From: an uncultured Pseudomonadota bacterium
GTDB taxonomy: Bacteria; Pseudomonadota; Gammaproteobacteria; Steroidobacterales; Steroidobacteraceae
Length of the DNA: 43,208 nt
Direction: 5' to 3'
NCBI GenBank assembly: GCA_903927005.1
Contig: CAIYLH010000002.1
Coordinates: 1-43,208 of the forward strand
The notes below the pieces were generated by a model that ran no database searches, was not told the origin of the DNA, and saw nothing but the letters and a program-made list of their open reading frames with translations. The position numbers and the translations under genes were made by a program. This document shows, piece by piece, positions 16,410-25,492 of the stretch (position 1 is the stretch's first letter; each line of letters opens with the position of its first letter).

Positions 16410-17414
16410 ATGCGCGTTCTTGATAACTTCGCCGACGCAATCGGCAACACCCCACTGATCCGACTGCGAGCGCTCTCCGCAGCGACTGGCTGCGAGATCC
16501 TCGGCAAGGCCGAGTTCATGAACCCAGGCGGATCGGTCAAGGACCGCGCCGCACTGTCGATCCTCGACACTGCCGCGCGCAACGGCACTCTAAAGCCCGG
16601 CGGTACCGTAGTCGAAGGAACCGCTGGCAACACCGGCATCGCGCTGGCACACCTTTGCCACGCTCGCGGCTACCGCGTGGTGATCGTAATGCCGGACAAC
16701 CAGTCTGCGGAGAAGTATCAGGCCCTCGCCGCCCTTGGCGTGGAACTGCGCACCGTCAAGGCCGTGCCGTACGCCGATCACAACCACTATCAGCGCGTTG
16801 CCGGACGGCTGGCCGCAGAGATCCCCGGCGCGATCTGGGCCAACCAGTTCGACAACACCGCCAACCGCGACGGCCACTACGCAACCACTGGCCCTGAGAT
16901 CGTACGCGACACGAACGGCCGCCTGGATGCGTTCGTCGCCGCGACCGGCACCGGCGGCACGCTCGGTGGCACGGGCCGATTCCTGAAGGAACACGTCCCC
17001 GGCATCCGCATCGTGCTCGCCGATCCGCAGGGAAGCGCCCTGTTCAACTGGGTCAATGCCGGCGAACTCAAGGCGAACGGTCCAGGCTCGATCACCGAAG
17101 GCATCGGCATCGGCCGGATCACCGCAAACCTCGAAGGAACGCCGATCGACTCTGCGGTATCGGTAACAGATCAGGAGGCCGTCGCCACCGTCTACTCCCT
17201 GCTGCGCAGCGAGGGACTCTTCCTCGGCAGCGCCAGCGGTGTCAACGTTGCAGGCGCCGTGCGGGTCGCGCGCGAACTCGGCCCCGGCCATACGATCGTG
17301 ACAATTCTCTGTGACGGCGGCCAGCGCTATCAGTCCAGGCTGTATTCACGCGCGTGGCTCGCCGAAAAAGGCCTGGCTCAAGCCGCCGGCTTCAGCGACG
17401 ACGAGGACACCTGA
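16410..17414 (+). CDS. PLP-dependent cysteine synthase A-like enzyme
   Basis: A 334-residue fold-type II PLP enzyme. The PLP lysine is K44 in GGSVKDRAA. The substrate loop is EGTAGNTG (69-76) rather than the PTSGNTG of classical CysK, and TGTGGTLGG binds the PLP phosphate. LCDGGQRYQSRLY near the C-terminus is typical. The normal reaction would be O-acetylserine plus sulfide to cysteine and acetate. The GTAGNTG variant marks a side branch whose substrate is less certain. The YeeE/YedE sulfur-transport pair follows 144 bp downstream on the same strand, supporting a role in sulfur assimilation. Its ribosome site is inside the hairpin at 16374-16403. Confidence 0.88.
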   Translation: MRVLDNFADAIGNTPLIRLRALSAATGCEILGKAEFMNPGGSVKDRAALSILDTAARNGTLKPGGTVVEGTAGNTGIALAHLCHARGYRVVIVMPDNQSAEKYQALAALGVELRTVKAVPYADHNHYQRVAGRLAAEIPGAIWANQFDNTANRDGHYATTGPEIVRDTNGRLDAFVAATGTGGTLGGTGRFLKEHVPGIRIVLADPQGSALFNWVNAGELKANGPGSITEGIGIGRITANLEGTPIDSAVSVTDQEAVATVYSLLRSEGLFLGSASGVNVAGAVRVARELGPGHTIVTILCDGGQRYQSRLYSRAWLAEKGLAQAAGFSDDEDT

Positions 17415-17558
17415 CGCTCCCTACGAGCCCTCTCGCAGTCTCTGTAGCGCGATGGAATGACACCAGATCTTTTCGTCATTAGCGCGCGCAGCCCGCTTCG
17501 GTCAGCCTTGGCTCTGCCCGGCACCTGCCGGATCCGCGCCACTGCGACAGGAGATGAC

Positions 17559-17975
17559 ATGAGCACGGCCCTGGTCCCCGCCTGGCAGTCCCCGGCCGGC
17601 GGCGCCCTGATCGGCGCCGGCGCCGCGGTACTGGTACTGAGCAACGGCCGCACTGCCGGTATCAGCGGCATCCTCGACAAGCTGCTGCACGGCACCGTTG
17701 GAGTGCAGGCCTGGCGCCTCGCGTTTATAGCCGGTCTGCTATTGCCCGCCGTCATTGCCGGCCCTACTCTCGCGGGCGTCGTCAGCTCCCCCGAAGTCCT
17801 GGCAATTTCCGGCATTCTGGTCGGCTACGGCAGCCGCGTCGGCGGCGGCTGCACCAGCGGGCACGGCATCTGTGGAGTTGCCAACCTCTCGCCCCGCTCT
17901 CTGGCCGCCACCGCCACTTTTCTCGTGTTCGCGACGCTGACGGTTGCGCTGCGCCATGCGCTGGTGTCGGCGTGA
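17559..17975 (+). CDS. YeeE/YedE-family sulfur transporter, first half
   Basis: A 138-residue membrane protein with about four helices and the hallmark GGGCTSGHGICG, whose cysteine lies in the pore of thiosulfate channels of this family. ATG 17559 follows AGGAG; the frame opens earlier at 17457 but without support. Its stop overlaps the GTG of the second half. In E. coli YeeE is one chain; here, as in PmpA/PmpB-type proteins, it is split in two. It likely imports thiosulfate or another sulfur species across the inner membrane to feed the cysteine-synthase-like enzyme just upstream. Confidence 0.88.
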   Translation: MSTALVPAWQSPAGGALIGAGAAVLVLSNGRTAGISGILDKLLHGTVGVQAWRLAFIAGLLLPAVIAGPTLAGVVSSPEVLAISGILVGYGSRVGGGCTSGHGICGVANLSPRSLAATATFLVFATLTVALRHALVSA

Positions 17976-18460
17976 CCGCCCTCGCCGCCCTGCTCGCTGG
18001 CCTGCTGTTCGGCACCGGACTGCTGCTGTCCGGCATGACCGATCCTGCCAACGTCCTGGGGTTCCTGGACTTCGCCGGCGACTGGCGCCCCGGCCTTGCG
18101 TGGACGATGGCCGGCGCGATCGCGGTCGCGGGTCCGGCGTTTGCAGTCGTGCGTCACCACGGCAGATCGCTGCGTGGACTCGGGCTGCGCACGACCGACC
18201 GGCTCACGATCGATCGTTCGCTGCTGCTCGGCAGCGCCGTGTTCGGCATCGGCTGGGGTCTGAGCGGAATCTGTCCGGGGCCGGCCGTGATCCTGCTCGC
18301 CAACGGCGTGCCAGGAGCCTCGATCTTCGCGATCAGCCTGATCGTTGGCATTTACGCGGCCGACTCCTTCGCCGCGGGGCTCCCCCACGACGGTGACTCG
18401 GTGGACGATCTAGACGGGCCCACGGACGACAGCGAGCAGCGCGCGGCGAGCTGCGGCTGA
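17972..18460 (+). CDS. YeeE/YedE-family sulfur transporter, second half (DUF6691-like)
   Basis: A 162-residue membrane protein starting at GTG 17972 in a GTGA overlap with the first half, so the two are translationally coupled. It contains LSGMTDPANVLGFLDFAGDW and GWGLSGICPGPA, the second conserved Cys motif of the family. The last 25 residues are acidic and hydrophilic (GDSVDDLDGPTDD) and probably cytoplasmic. Together with 17559-17975 it would make one complete channel. It converges on the AlkB gene with 15 bp between stops. Confidence 0.88.
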   Translation: MTALAALLAGLLFGTGLLLSGMTDPANVLGFLDFAGDWRPGLAWTMAGAIAVAGPAFAVVRHHGRSLRGLGLRTTDRLTIDRSLLLGSAVFGIGWGLSGICPGPAVILLANGVPGASIFAISLIVGIYAADSFAAGLPHDGDSVDDLDGPTDDSEQRAASCG

Positions 18461-18475
18461 ACGCGCGGGTTCGTT

Positions 18476-19597
18476 TCACTCGGCGTGCAGCTGCGCGCGT
18501 TCCTCCGCACTGGCGCAGTTCCGATCCCACGCCGCGAGCCTGGGTCGCATCACTCTGAACCACAGCGGCGGCACGAGCGTGACGAGGATCGTCGTCAGGT
18601 AGCCACTGATCATCACTGGAGCCTCCGGAAACGGTCGCAGCTCCTGGAACTGCGCGCCGCCCTGCGCATGATGGTGCGAGTGGCGGGTCAGGTTGAACAG
18701 CGACCACGAACTGATGCGTCGGTTCGTGTTCCACGAATGCCGTATTTGCACCGGCGTCGCCGGCATCCGCACCAGGCCGTAGTGCTCCATGTAGTTCACG
18801 ATCTCCAGCAACGCCTTGGCCAACAACGCGGCCAGCAGGAAGAACGCAAGGCCGCGCTGCCCACCGATGGCGTGCACAAGCGAGAGCAACACCAAGCTCA
18901 TCAGCTGGCCACGCAAAAAGCGGTTGCGCCAGCCCCAGACCCCATGACCCATACGCTGCAGACGCTCACGCTCGATGCGCCAGCCACTGATGAGGCTGCC
19001 TATCGTCGAGGCGACGATATGACGGTAGACCGTGCGGCCGCGCGGCGCGGTCGCGGGGTCCTCCCGCATCGCGACGTAGCGATGATGGCCATACACATGC
19101 TCGATCGAGAACACCGTGTCCAGACTGAACGCGAGCAGCCAGCGGCCTACGAGCATCGACACCCGATCACGCGTTCGATGGGTGAGCTCATGCGCCGGGA
19201 TAGTGCCGATCATCCCAATCATGAGCCCCAGTAGCACGACGGCCGCCAACGGGAACCTGTCGCCCGCCGCCGTGCGCGCCGCGAGTACGTCGTAACCCTG
19301 GGCGCCGAGCCAGGCGCCGAAGCCCAGCGCATCGCCGCGGCTCACGCTCCACACCCCGCAGAACACGATCAGACACATCATCGGCAGCGCGAGCCATAAC
19401 AGGATGGTCAGTACGCCAGGATGGGCGAAGCGCGGCGTCGACGTGTCGTCGCCAGCGATCGCATCGCCCACGACATAGAACAAAACGATCAGCAGTAAAC
19501 CCGCCGTGGTGCGGCCGCCGCCCGACAGCAGCGCCACCGCAGCGAGCAGACCCACGAGGTGAAAGAGGGAGAACTTGAGGTAGTGCAGCAGTGCCAT
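18476..19597 (-). CDS. alkB: AlkB-type alkane 1-monooxygenase (non-heme diiron)
   Basis: A 373-residue integral membrane hydroxylase. All four AlkB histidine boxes are present: HELTH (136-140), EHVYGHH (166-172), NYMEHYGL (268-275) and RHSHHHA (305-311), between about six hydrophobic helices. The NYxEHYGL box separates AlkB from ordinary desaturases. It would hydroxylate a terminal carbon of an alkane or related chain, needing rubredoxin and its reductase, which are not in this window. ATG 19597 has GGGGGTG upstream; the open frame continues to 19654. The preceding gene on the same strand is a TonB receptor, 90 bp away. The substrate could also be an acyl chain, xylene or a similar hydrocarbon. 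Confidence 0.85.
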   Translation of the reverse strand: MALLHYLKFSLFHLVGLLAAVALLSGGGRTTAGLLLIVLFYVVGDAIAGDDTSTPRFAHPGVLTILLWLALPMMCLIVFCGVWSVSRGDALGFGAWLGAQGYDVLAARTAAGDRFPLAAVVLLGLMIGMIGTIPAHELTHRTRDRVSMLVGRWLLAFSLDTVFSIEHVYGHHRYVAMREDPATAPRGRTVYRHIVASTIGSLISGWRIERERLQRMGHGVWGWRNRFLRGQLMSLVLLSLVHAIGGQRGLAFFLLAALLAKALLEIVNYMEHYGLVRMPATPVQIRHSWNTNRRISSWSLFNLTRHSHHHAQGGAQFQELRPFPEAPVMISGYLTTILVTLVPPLWFRVMRPRLAAWDRNCASAEERAQLHAE

Positions 19598-19687
19598 TTC
19601 ACCCCCCGGCTTTGCCTTCAGAACCGACCCCGTCGAGCCTACACCTCGCATCACGAGGCGGCGACCTGCCGCCTGCCTGCACGCCGC

Positions 19688-21832
19688 CTAACGAAACTCC
19701 CGACTCAGCACAAGCATGACGCTCCGCGCAGGCAGTCGGTAGTAACCCGCGGTCCCGCTCACCGTGAACGCTTCGTGAAAGTCGCTCTCCGCCACTGCAT
19801 CGCGGCGATCGGAAAGGTTGTAGCCGTTAACCTGCAGGCGATACTTGCCAAGGCGAGTCCCGACCGAGGCATCCACTGTCGTGTAACCGCCAACCCGCAC
19901 CGAGTTGCGTTTGTTTAGATACCGCTCACCGGCATAGCTGGCGACCAGCGAGGCGGTCCAGCCCTCGGCGTCGGCGTACAGCAGCCCAAGGCCCGCCTGC
20001 TGGCGAGGCGACATCTCGAAGCGATGACCCGCCACGTCCGTACCATCATCGAGCGTGTAGGAAACGAAGCGCGCGTCGTGACTGGCGTAGTGACCACTCA
20101 GACGCAGGTCAGCCAGCAGCTCATAGGTCGCCTCGACCTCGAAGCCCTTGAATCGAGTCTCGCCGCCGTTCGCCCGGGCATAGTTGCCGGCGCCGTCGTT
20201 CGCGTAGGTCAGACCATTTTTGAAGTCCATCTGGAACAGGCTCGCATCCAGATCGAAGCGGCCGTCCAGCAGGTTCGTCTTCAGACCGATCTCATAACTG
20301 TTGGCCGTCTCGGGCTTGAGAATCTGCACCTCAGCCTCAGGCCCAAAATCGATGGCCAGCGGCTTGAAGCTGTTGCGGTAGTCCGCGTACAGCGTCAGAC
20401 CGTTCGCCCCGTCCGTCCAGGCGTGCCAGCTCAGACCCGCGAGCCCGCTAAGCCGGGTCGTGACCCGACTGTCGGTGCCATCAAACACGACCACCGGTGC
20501 CTCGCCGGTATTGTCGATCGCGACGCCCTGCGCGCTCTCGCGCGTGTGATTCAAGCGCAGGCCAAGCAGCCAATCGAGCGTCGGGACAATCTTGTAGTCC
20601 ATCTGCGCATAAATTCCTGAGAAATCACGCTTGTCGCTGGAACTGACGATCTCGTCCGCATGGCGCGCCCCGTCACACACCTGCTCGACGCCACTAGGAT
20701 CGATGCAGTAGCCAAAATTGACCCCATCCTCGCGACCATCGCCATGCAGGTGGTCGATGCCGTAGGTGAGGTTCAACGCTGGCGTGAGGTCGTTCGTCAC
20801 ATGCGCATCGAAATAGACGTCGGTGAAATGGCGCGTCTGCGAGAACCCATCGGCCTGCAGTGCGTCGCCGACCCCGGCATCCGGCGGATCCACGAACGAA
20901 TTGCCTCTTAGGAATCCGCGCAGGATATCGTCGTTCGTGCGCGTCACCGCGAGGGTCGTCGCCCATTTGCCGAGCGCGCTGTCGCCGTCCAGTCCAACCA
21001 CCAGGTGATAGCGCTGCTGGTTAAGCTTCGCGCCAGCCGGGTTGAAATTGACGTCGACCGGAAATTCCGTGTGCACCGTACCGCCATCGCGCAGCAGGTA
21101 GTTGCCTGCAGGATTCTGCGGCAGGATCGACACGTCGCCGTCGACATGAAAATTTGTGCCGCCGAGGTCGGTCGCGCCACGATACAGCGCATGCACACGG
21201 CGCACCTCGGTGCGATCCTCGGCATAACCTTTCTTGTCGAGGTTCAGCGTCAGCGACTGACGCCAGTCACCCAGCGCAGGCAGGCTCGCCGTGGCCGAGA
21301 CGCCGTAGCTGCCGTACGAGCCCCCGGTCAGCGAGACCGTAGTGGGCGCCTTGCCCGCCGCGTAATGGATCACGTGGATCACGCCAACGAATGAGGTCGC
21401 ACCGAACATCACCGGCGCGGAGCCACGCAGCACCTCGATGCGCTCGACACCCGTCATGTCGACCGACGGCGTAGCGGGATTGAACGCTCCGCCCCAGGGC
21501 ACATTGTCGACGACCAGCAAGAATGCGTCGGCCTCTCGCAGGCCCCATAACGATGGCACGGCGCCAGCGGGCCCCCCATCGCCGCCAGGGGAGCCCTCAA
21601 CGCCCGCGAACAGGCTCAACGCCGTGCGCAGGTCATTGGCACCGCGCGCCCGTAACTCCTCACCAGTCACCAGACTGATGGATGCCGGCACGCGGTCCAG
21701 TGGCTCAGGCACTCGGGTCGCGGTGACTTCGACTTTCTCGAGGACCCACGGAGCGTCGGTGGCATGGACGGCAAGCGCGGGAAGCAAAACGCCCGCGGCG
21801 AAGGCGGAGACAATCGGACCAGGTCGCAGCAA
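19688..21832 (-). CDS. TonB-dependent outer-membrane receptor
   Basis: About 714 residues. The start TTG 21832 is supported by AAGGAG 8 bp upstream and gives a clean signal peptide ending ALAVHA. The next residues VLEKVEVTATRVPE form a TonB box. A plug domain (RVPASISLVTGEEL to VERIEVLRGSAPVMFGATSFVG) and a 22-strand-type barrel ending in a terminal SREFR follow. Ligand unknown; the plug is of the siderophore/vitamin B12-like kind. The location upstream of alkB suggests hydrocarbon or sterol-like uptake, but iron supply for the diiron enzyme is an alternative. A longer open frame to 21967 exists without ribosome-site support. Confidence 0.9.
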   Translation of the reverse strand: MLRPGPIVSAFAAGVLLPALAVHATDAPWVLEKVEVTATRVPEPLDRVPASISLVTGEELRARGANDLRTALSLFAGVEGSPGGDGGPAGAVPSLWGLREADAFLLVVDNVPWGGAFNPATPSVDMTGVERIEVLRGSAPVMFGATSFVGVIHVIHYAAGKAPTTVSLTGGSYGSYGVSATASLPALGDWRQSLTLNLDKKGYAEDRTEVRRVHALYRGATDLGGTNFHVDGDVSILPQNPAGNYLLRDGGTVHTEFPVDVNFNPAGAKLNQQRYHLVVGLDGDSALGKWATTLAVTRTNDDILRGFLRGNSFVDPPDAGVGDALQADGFSQTRHFTDVYFDAHVTNDLTPALNLTYGIDHLHGDGREDGVNFGYCIDPSGVEQVCDGARHADEIVSSSDKRDFSGIYAQMDYKIVPTLDWLLGLRLNHTRESAQGVAIDNTGEAPVVVFDGTDSRVTTRLSGLAGLSWHAWTDGANGLTLYADYRNSFKPLAIDFGPEAEVQILKPETANSYEIGLKTNLLDGRFDLDASLFQMDFKNGLTYANDGAGNYARANGGETRFKGFEVEATYELLADLRLSGHYASHDARFVSYTLDDGTDVAGHRFEMSPRQQAGLGLLYADAEGWTASLVASYAGERYLNKRNSVRVGGYTTVDASVGTRLGKYRLQVNGYNLSDRRDAVAESDFHEAFTVSGTAGYYRLPARSVMLVLSREFR

Positions 21833-22073
21833 AACGAAAACTCCTTTTACAACAGTCGCTTGCACGCCGTGGCCGCCACGTCGGACGCTTACAGGCATCC
21901 AAGAGTGCCGGGCCGGGTGGAGGCGCGCAAGGGGCGCAATCGGGCAGCCCGGCGCTTTCGCATCCACCCATGAACGCGGCAGCGCAAACCGGCAACAACC
22001 GCGCCGGCAAGCGACTGATCAAACCTTGCGCCGGGTCACGCCACAGCCCGTTGCCAGACGCCACCATCCGCCC

Positions 22074-22679
22074 ATGACGCTGCGCCAAATCGCCTTTGTC
22101 GGCCTGCTGCTTGTCGCCTGCTGGCACGGATGGCAAGACTGGCATTTGCGCGCTATCCATCCAACCGATGGAGTGCTGGCGCCGAATGCACCGCTACAGA
22201 CGGTCGCGTTGGAGACGGGCCCTGTCCGGCTCGGCCGCTGGAGCCTGACGCCCCGCGCCCACTACGTGATCACGGCGAGGATCCTGCGCCGGGAGGACTA
22301 TCACTTCGATGCCATAGCCGACCTCGTTCCCGAGGACCTCGCCCTCGGCTGGGGCCGCATGTCTGACAACCGGGTGCTTGCAGGCTTTGAGATCGACCAG
22401 GGCGCGCGCTTCTACTCGTGGCGAACGCGCAACGCTTACTGGCCAATTCCTCGCGAGGAAATCGTCGCGCACAGCGCCAATACCCACGTGATCCCCGCCA
22501 ACGGATCCCTTGCCAGGCAACTCGGCAGACTCAGGATCGGCCAGCTCGTGCGGCTCGAGGGTGAGTTGGTGGACGGCGACCGCGACGACGGCGCGACGCT
22601 GCGTACCTCGCTGACCCGCAGCGACAGCGGCGGCGGCGCCTGCGAGGTATTGCTGGTCCGGCAGGTAGAGACCCCCTGA
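22074..22679 (+). CDS. Conserved membrane-anchored protein of unknown function
   Basis: A 201-residue protein with one N-terminal hydrophobic segment (MTLRQIAFVGLLLVAC), then a soluble domain with ARILRREDYHFD, LVPEDLALGWGRMSDNRVL, HSANTHVIPAN and a late SGGGACEVLLV. I recall similar conserved proteins in Gammaproteobacteria, with the GWGRMSD and SANxHxIPA stretches, all of unknown function. The start ATG 22074 lies at the N-terminal hydrophobic segment; the frame opens much earlier but is antisense to the TonB gene. It has no recognised catalytic motif. Confidence 0.7.
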   Translation: MTLRQIAFVGLLLVACWHGWQDWHLRAIHPTDGVLAPNAPLQTVALETGPVRLGRWSLTPRAHYVITARILRREDYHFDAIADLVPEDLALGWGRMSDNRVLAGFEIDQGARFYSWRTRNAYWPIPREEIVAHSANTHVIPANGSLARQLGRLRIGQLVRLEGELVDGDRDDGATLRTSLTRSDSGGGACEVLLVRQVETP

Positions 22680-22805
22680 AGATGACGATGACGGACAGGA
22701 CACGGTTGGTCGAACGGCCGTAGATCGGTACCATGCGGAATCGGTCAGGGAGCGGCCGCCACTTTCCCCTCACGCTCACGCCGCTCGCGGCCCGGGAATC
22801 GACGC

Positions 22806-23762
22806 ATGTTGAAGAAGCACCCGGCCACCCCCAGCACCCCCGAGGCCGCCTGTGGCAAGGCGTTCTGGATCGACCTGCTGGATCCGACGCCGGACGAAGC
22901 GGCAAGTATCGCAGGCGAGTTCGGTGTGCGCGTACCGTCACGCGCTGCCCTGCAGGAAATCGAGACCTCCAGCCGTATCCGCGCCGAAGGTCAGACGCTC
23001 TACGTCAGCATGCCGCTCGCCTCCCGCGACGAAACCTCCACCTTTGTGCCGGAACCGTTGGGGTTCGTGCTCTCACCAGAGGTCCTGGTCACCATCCGTT
23101 ATTCCGAACTGAATGCCTTCACTGCCGTCGAAGCTCGCATGCACGATGGTACGCACACCTGTAGTGCCGCAGTGTTCGTCGCGCTACTGGAGGGACTCGT
23201 CGACCTGGGCGCCGACGCACTCGAGAAGCTCGCCGCAGACCTCGCCAGCGTCTCGACGCGGGCCTTCAACAAACTCCCGACCCAGCGAGCACGCCACAAG
23301 CTGATCGCGGCATCCCTGCGCCAGAGCCTAGACCAGGTAGGTAGCGCCGGCGACCAACTGTCACGCTTCCGGGAGAGCCATCTGGGTCTGCAGCGAATCT
23401 CCGGATTCGTAACGGATGCCGCCAACGACTGGATGCCGGCGGAATTCAAGGCCCGCCTGCAGACGGTCCGTCAGGATCTGCGTTCGCTGATCGACTACGA
23501 GGAGCACCTGTTCGCGAAGACGCAATTCCTGCTCGACGCGACCCTGGGGCTGATCAGCACCGAGCAGAACGAGATTTTCAAGGTACTGACCATCGTATCG
23601 GTGGTCGGCGTGCCACCAACGCTGATCGCAAGCCTGTACGGCATGAATTTCCACGCAATGCCCGAGCTCAACTGGGAGTACGGCTACCCGTACGCGCTGG
23701 GATTGATCGCGTTGAGCACGATACTGCCGATCATCTGGTTCAAGCGACGCGGCTGGTGGTGA
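22806..23762 (+). CDS. corA: CorA-family Mg2+/divalent cation channel
   Basis: A 318-residue inner-membrane cation channel. The signature GMN (279-281, in LYGMNF) ends the first of two C-terminal helices. VVGVPPTLIASLYG precedes it and LGLIALSTILPIIWF is the second helix. The long N-terminal part is the cytosolic funnel domain. The GMN motif marks Mg2+ (also Co2+ or Ni2+) uptake. The end KRRGWW is typical of the family. ATG 22806 fits the family length. No regulatory element was recognised upstream. Confidence 0.9.
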   Translation: MLKKHPATPSTPEAACGKAFWIDLLDPTPDEAASIAGEFGVRVPSRAALQEIETSSRIRAEGQTLYVSMPLASRDETSTFVPEPLGFVLSPEVLVTIRYSELNAFTAVEARMHDGTHTCSAAVFVALLEGLVDLGADALEKLAADLASVSTRAFNKLPTQRARHKLIAASLRQSLDQVGSAGDQLSRFRESHLGLQRISGFVTDAANDWMPAEFKARLQTVRQDLRSLIDYEEHLFAKTQFLLDATLGLISTEQNEIFKVLTIVSVVGVPPTLIASLYGMNFHAMPELNWEYGYPYALGLIALSTILPIIWFKRRGWW

Positions 23763-23940
23763 TCGCTCACCGCTAGCGTTGGCCGTTTCCACCCTTGGTC
23801 AGGACGTGGCGACGAGCTCTGCCGGCCTGGCAGCGGCAGCGACGCATTAGCTCGATGTCGCACTGCCGCATAACCGCATACCACAGCCGTGGCGCCAGCC
23901 ACTGCCACAAGGACCGCAGGGTTGTTACAGTCTGGACGCT

Positions 23941-23972
23941 GTGCCTGCGGAGCCATTAAGGACTCCGGGCAC
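23941..23972 (+). other. Hairpin-forming sequence in the region before aqpZ
   Basis: GTGCC-TG-CGGAG (23941-23952) can pair with CTCCG-GGCAC (23963-23972), a 10-bp stem with a 2-base bulge. It lies 69 bp before the aqpZ start within a 278-bp gene-free stretch. It may be a structured leader or a chance pairing. Confidence 0.25.
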
Positions 23973-24040
23973 AGAGGCCTTGCGATTGATGCCGAGGCCC
24001 GACGAAGGCGAATACTGGATAAACAAAAAGAGGGGACTTC

Positions 24041-24733
24041 ATGATTAACAAGTGGACAGCAGAATTCATCGGCACCTTCTGGCTCGTACTCGGAGGATGC
24101 GGCAGCGCAGTCCTCGCAGCGACATTCCCCGGCGTAGGCATCGGCCTGCTCGGCGTCTCGCTCGCATTCGGCCTGACTGTACTGACCATGGCTTACGCCG
24201 TGGGTCACGTCTCCGGCGGGCACTTCAACCCTGCGGTGACCCTGGGACTGGTCTCGGCTGGCCGCTTCAAGGCCACCGACGCGATCGGTTACATTGCGGT
24301 GCAGGTGGCAGGCGCCATTGCCGCCGCCGCAGTGCTTGCCTACATTGCGAGTGGCAAACCGGGCTTCGACGTTGTGACGAGCGGACTGGCGAGCAACGGC
24401 TACGCGGAGCACTCCCCGGGCGGCTACTCGCTTGGCGCGTCGCTCGTGACCGAGTTCGTGATGACGTTCTTCTTCCTGATGATCATTCTCGGATCGACCG
24501 GCAAGCGTGCACCTGCCGGCTTCGCGCCGATCGCGATCGGCTTGGCGCTGACGCTGATTCACCTGATCAGCATCCCGGTGACCAACACCTCCGTGAACCC
24601 CGCACGCAGCACCGGGCCTGCACTGCTCGTGGGTGGTTGGGCGCTGTCGCAGCTGTGGCTGTTCTGGCTGGCCCCGATCGCAGGGGCGATGGTGGCGGGT
24701 ATCGCCCATCGCCGTCTCATCGAAAAGGACTGA
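24041..24733 (+). CDS. aqpZ: Aquaporin Z
   Basis: A 230-residue water channel of the inner membrane. Both NPA boxes are present (63-65 and 186-188). The selectivity-filter residues fall exactly where they do in E. coli AqpZ: F43, H174, T183 and R189. This predicts a strict water channel rather than a glycerol facilitator. AGAGGGG precedes ATG 24041. It is followed by a long hairpin (24742-24771), which may end the transcript. Confidence 0.95.
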   Translation: MINKWTAEFIGTFWLVLGGCGSAVLAATFPGVGIGLLGVSLAFGLTVLTMAYAVGHVSGGHFNPAVTLGLVSAGRFKATDAIGYIAVQVAGAIAAAAVLAYIASGKPGFDVVTSGLASNGYAEHSPGGYSLGASLVTEFVMTFFFLMIILGSTGKRAPAGFAPIAIGLALTLIHLISIPVTNTSVNPARSTGPALLVGGWALSQLWLFWLAPIAGAMVAGIAHRRLIEKD

Positions 24734-24741
24734 TCCCAGCC

Positions 24742-24771
24742 GGCGACACGGGCGAGATCGCCCGTGTCGCC
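24742..24771 (+). terminator. Perfect 14-bp hairpin after aqpZ
   Basis: GGCGACACGGGCGA (24742-24755) and TCGCCCGTGTCGCC (24758-24771) form a perfect stem with a 2-base spacer. It starts 9 bp past the aqpZ stop. There is no T-run, so it is either a terminator working with Rho or an mRNA-stabilising stem. Confidence 0.5.
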
Positions 24772-24932
24772 GCTGCTTGCATCTAAGCCGGTGGCCTGAA
24801 TCCGGTCACTATGCCGTCCCTGGCCTGCGGCTTCCCCGAACGCGCCGTCGCCATTTCGGGTCTATGCTTTGATCACATGCAACAAGGCAGGTGCGGCACT
24901 ATCCCCCACCTCAAGCCACAGGAGTGCACGTG

Positions 24933-25484
24933 ATGTCACGACCCAAAGGCGTCTACGTCGTCCCCACCAACCGCTGGTACATCGAGCGTACCGTCTGGCT
25001 AATCGCCGGGGTTACGTTGATGTCCGGCACGCTGCTTGCGACCCTGCTGCATCCACTGTGGATCTTGCTAGTCACGGCAACGGGCCTGGTGTCGCTCAAC
25101 GTCGCACTGACCGGCTTCTGTCCAGTTGGCAACATCCTGCAGCGGCTCGGCTTTCCGGCAGCGCTCAGGTCGATGACGCCACATCAGTGGAACCTGTACT
25201 TCATGCAGACCGACTCGTGGTACCTCGAAAGACGGATCTACGTGACGGTCGGCGTCAACATCACGCTCGGTTCGATGTTGTTCTTGCTGCACTCGCCGTG
25301 GTGGGCTGCGTTCACCGGCTTCGTCGGGCTTGCGATGGTGTGGTTCGCCTCTACTGGCTACTGTATTCTCGCAAATATCCTCTACTGGACCGGCGCCGAG
25401 CCGCGCCTGACCCCGCGAAACGGCGCTCCTGCACCGCCCCCAGATCGCGTCCGTGGAAGTCCTACACTCGGCGTAACGCACTGA
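24933..25484 (+). CDS. Tandem DUF2892 (YgaP-like) membrane protein
   Basis: A 183-residue membrane protein made of two related halves. The first starts NRWYIERTVWLIAGVTLM and ends GFCPVGNILQRLG; the second starts DSWYLERRIYVTVGVNITL and ends GYCILANILYWTG. Each half is a DUF2892 / YgaP transmembrane unit with two helices. The unit is usually found once, often fused to a rhodanese domain. No rhodanese is fused here. Cysteines sit at the same place in both halves. ATG 24933 follows AGGAG. Function unknown; sulfur handling is suggested by relatives only. Confidence 0.8.
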   Translation: MSRPKGVYVVPTNRWYIERTVWLIAGVTLMSGTLLATLLHPLWILLVTATGLVSLNVALTGFCPVGNILQRLGFPAALRSMTPHQWNLYFMQTDSWYLERRIYVTVGVNITLGSMLFLLHSPWWAAFTGFVGLAMVWFASTGYCILANILYWTGAEPRLTPRNGAPAPPPDRVRGSPTLGVTH

Positions 25485-25492
25485 ACAAAGAA

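Noticed and set aside
23684-24709. Minus-strand 341-codon frame opposite aqpZ
   Set aside because: Highly charged, motif-free, antisense to aqpZ.
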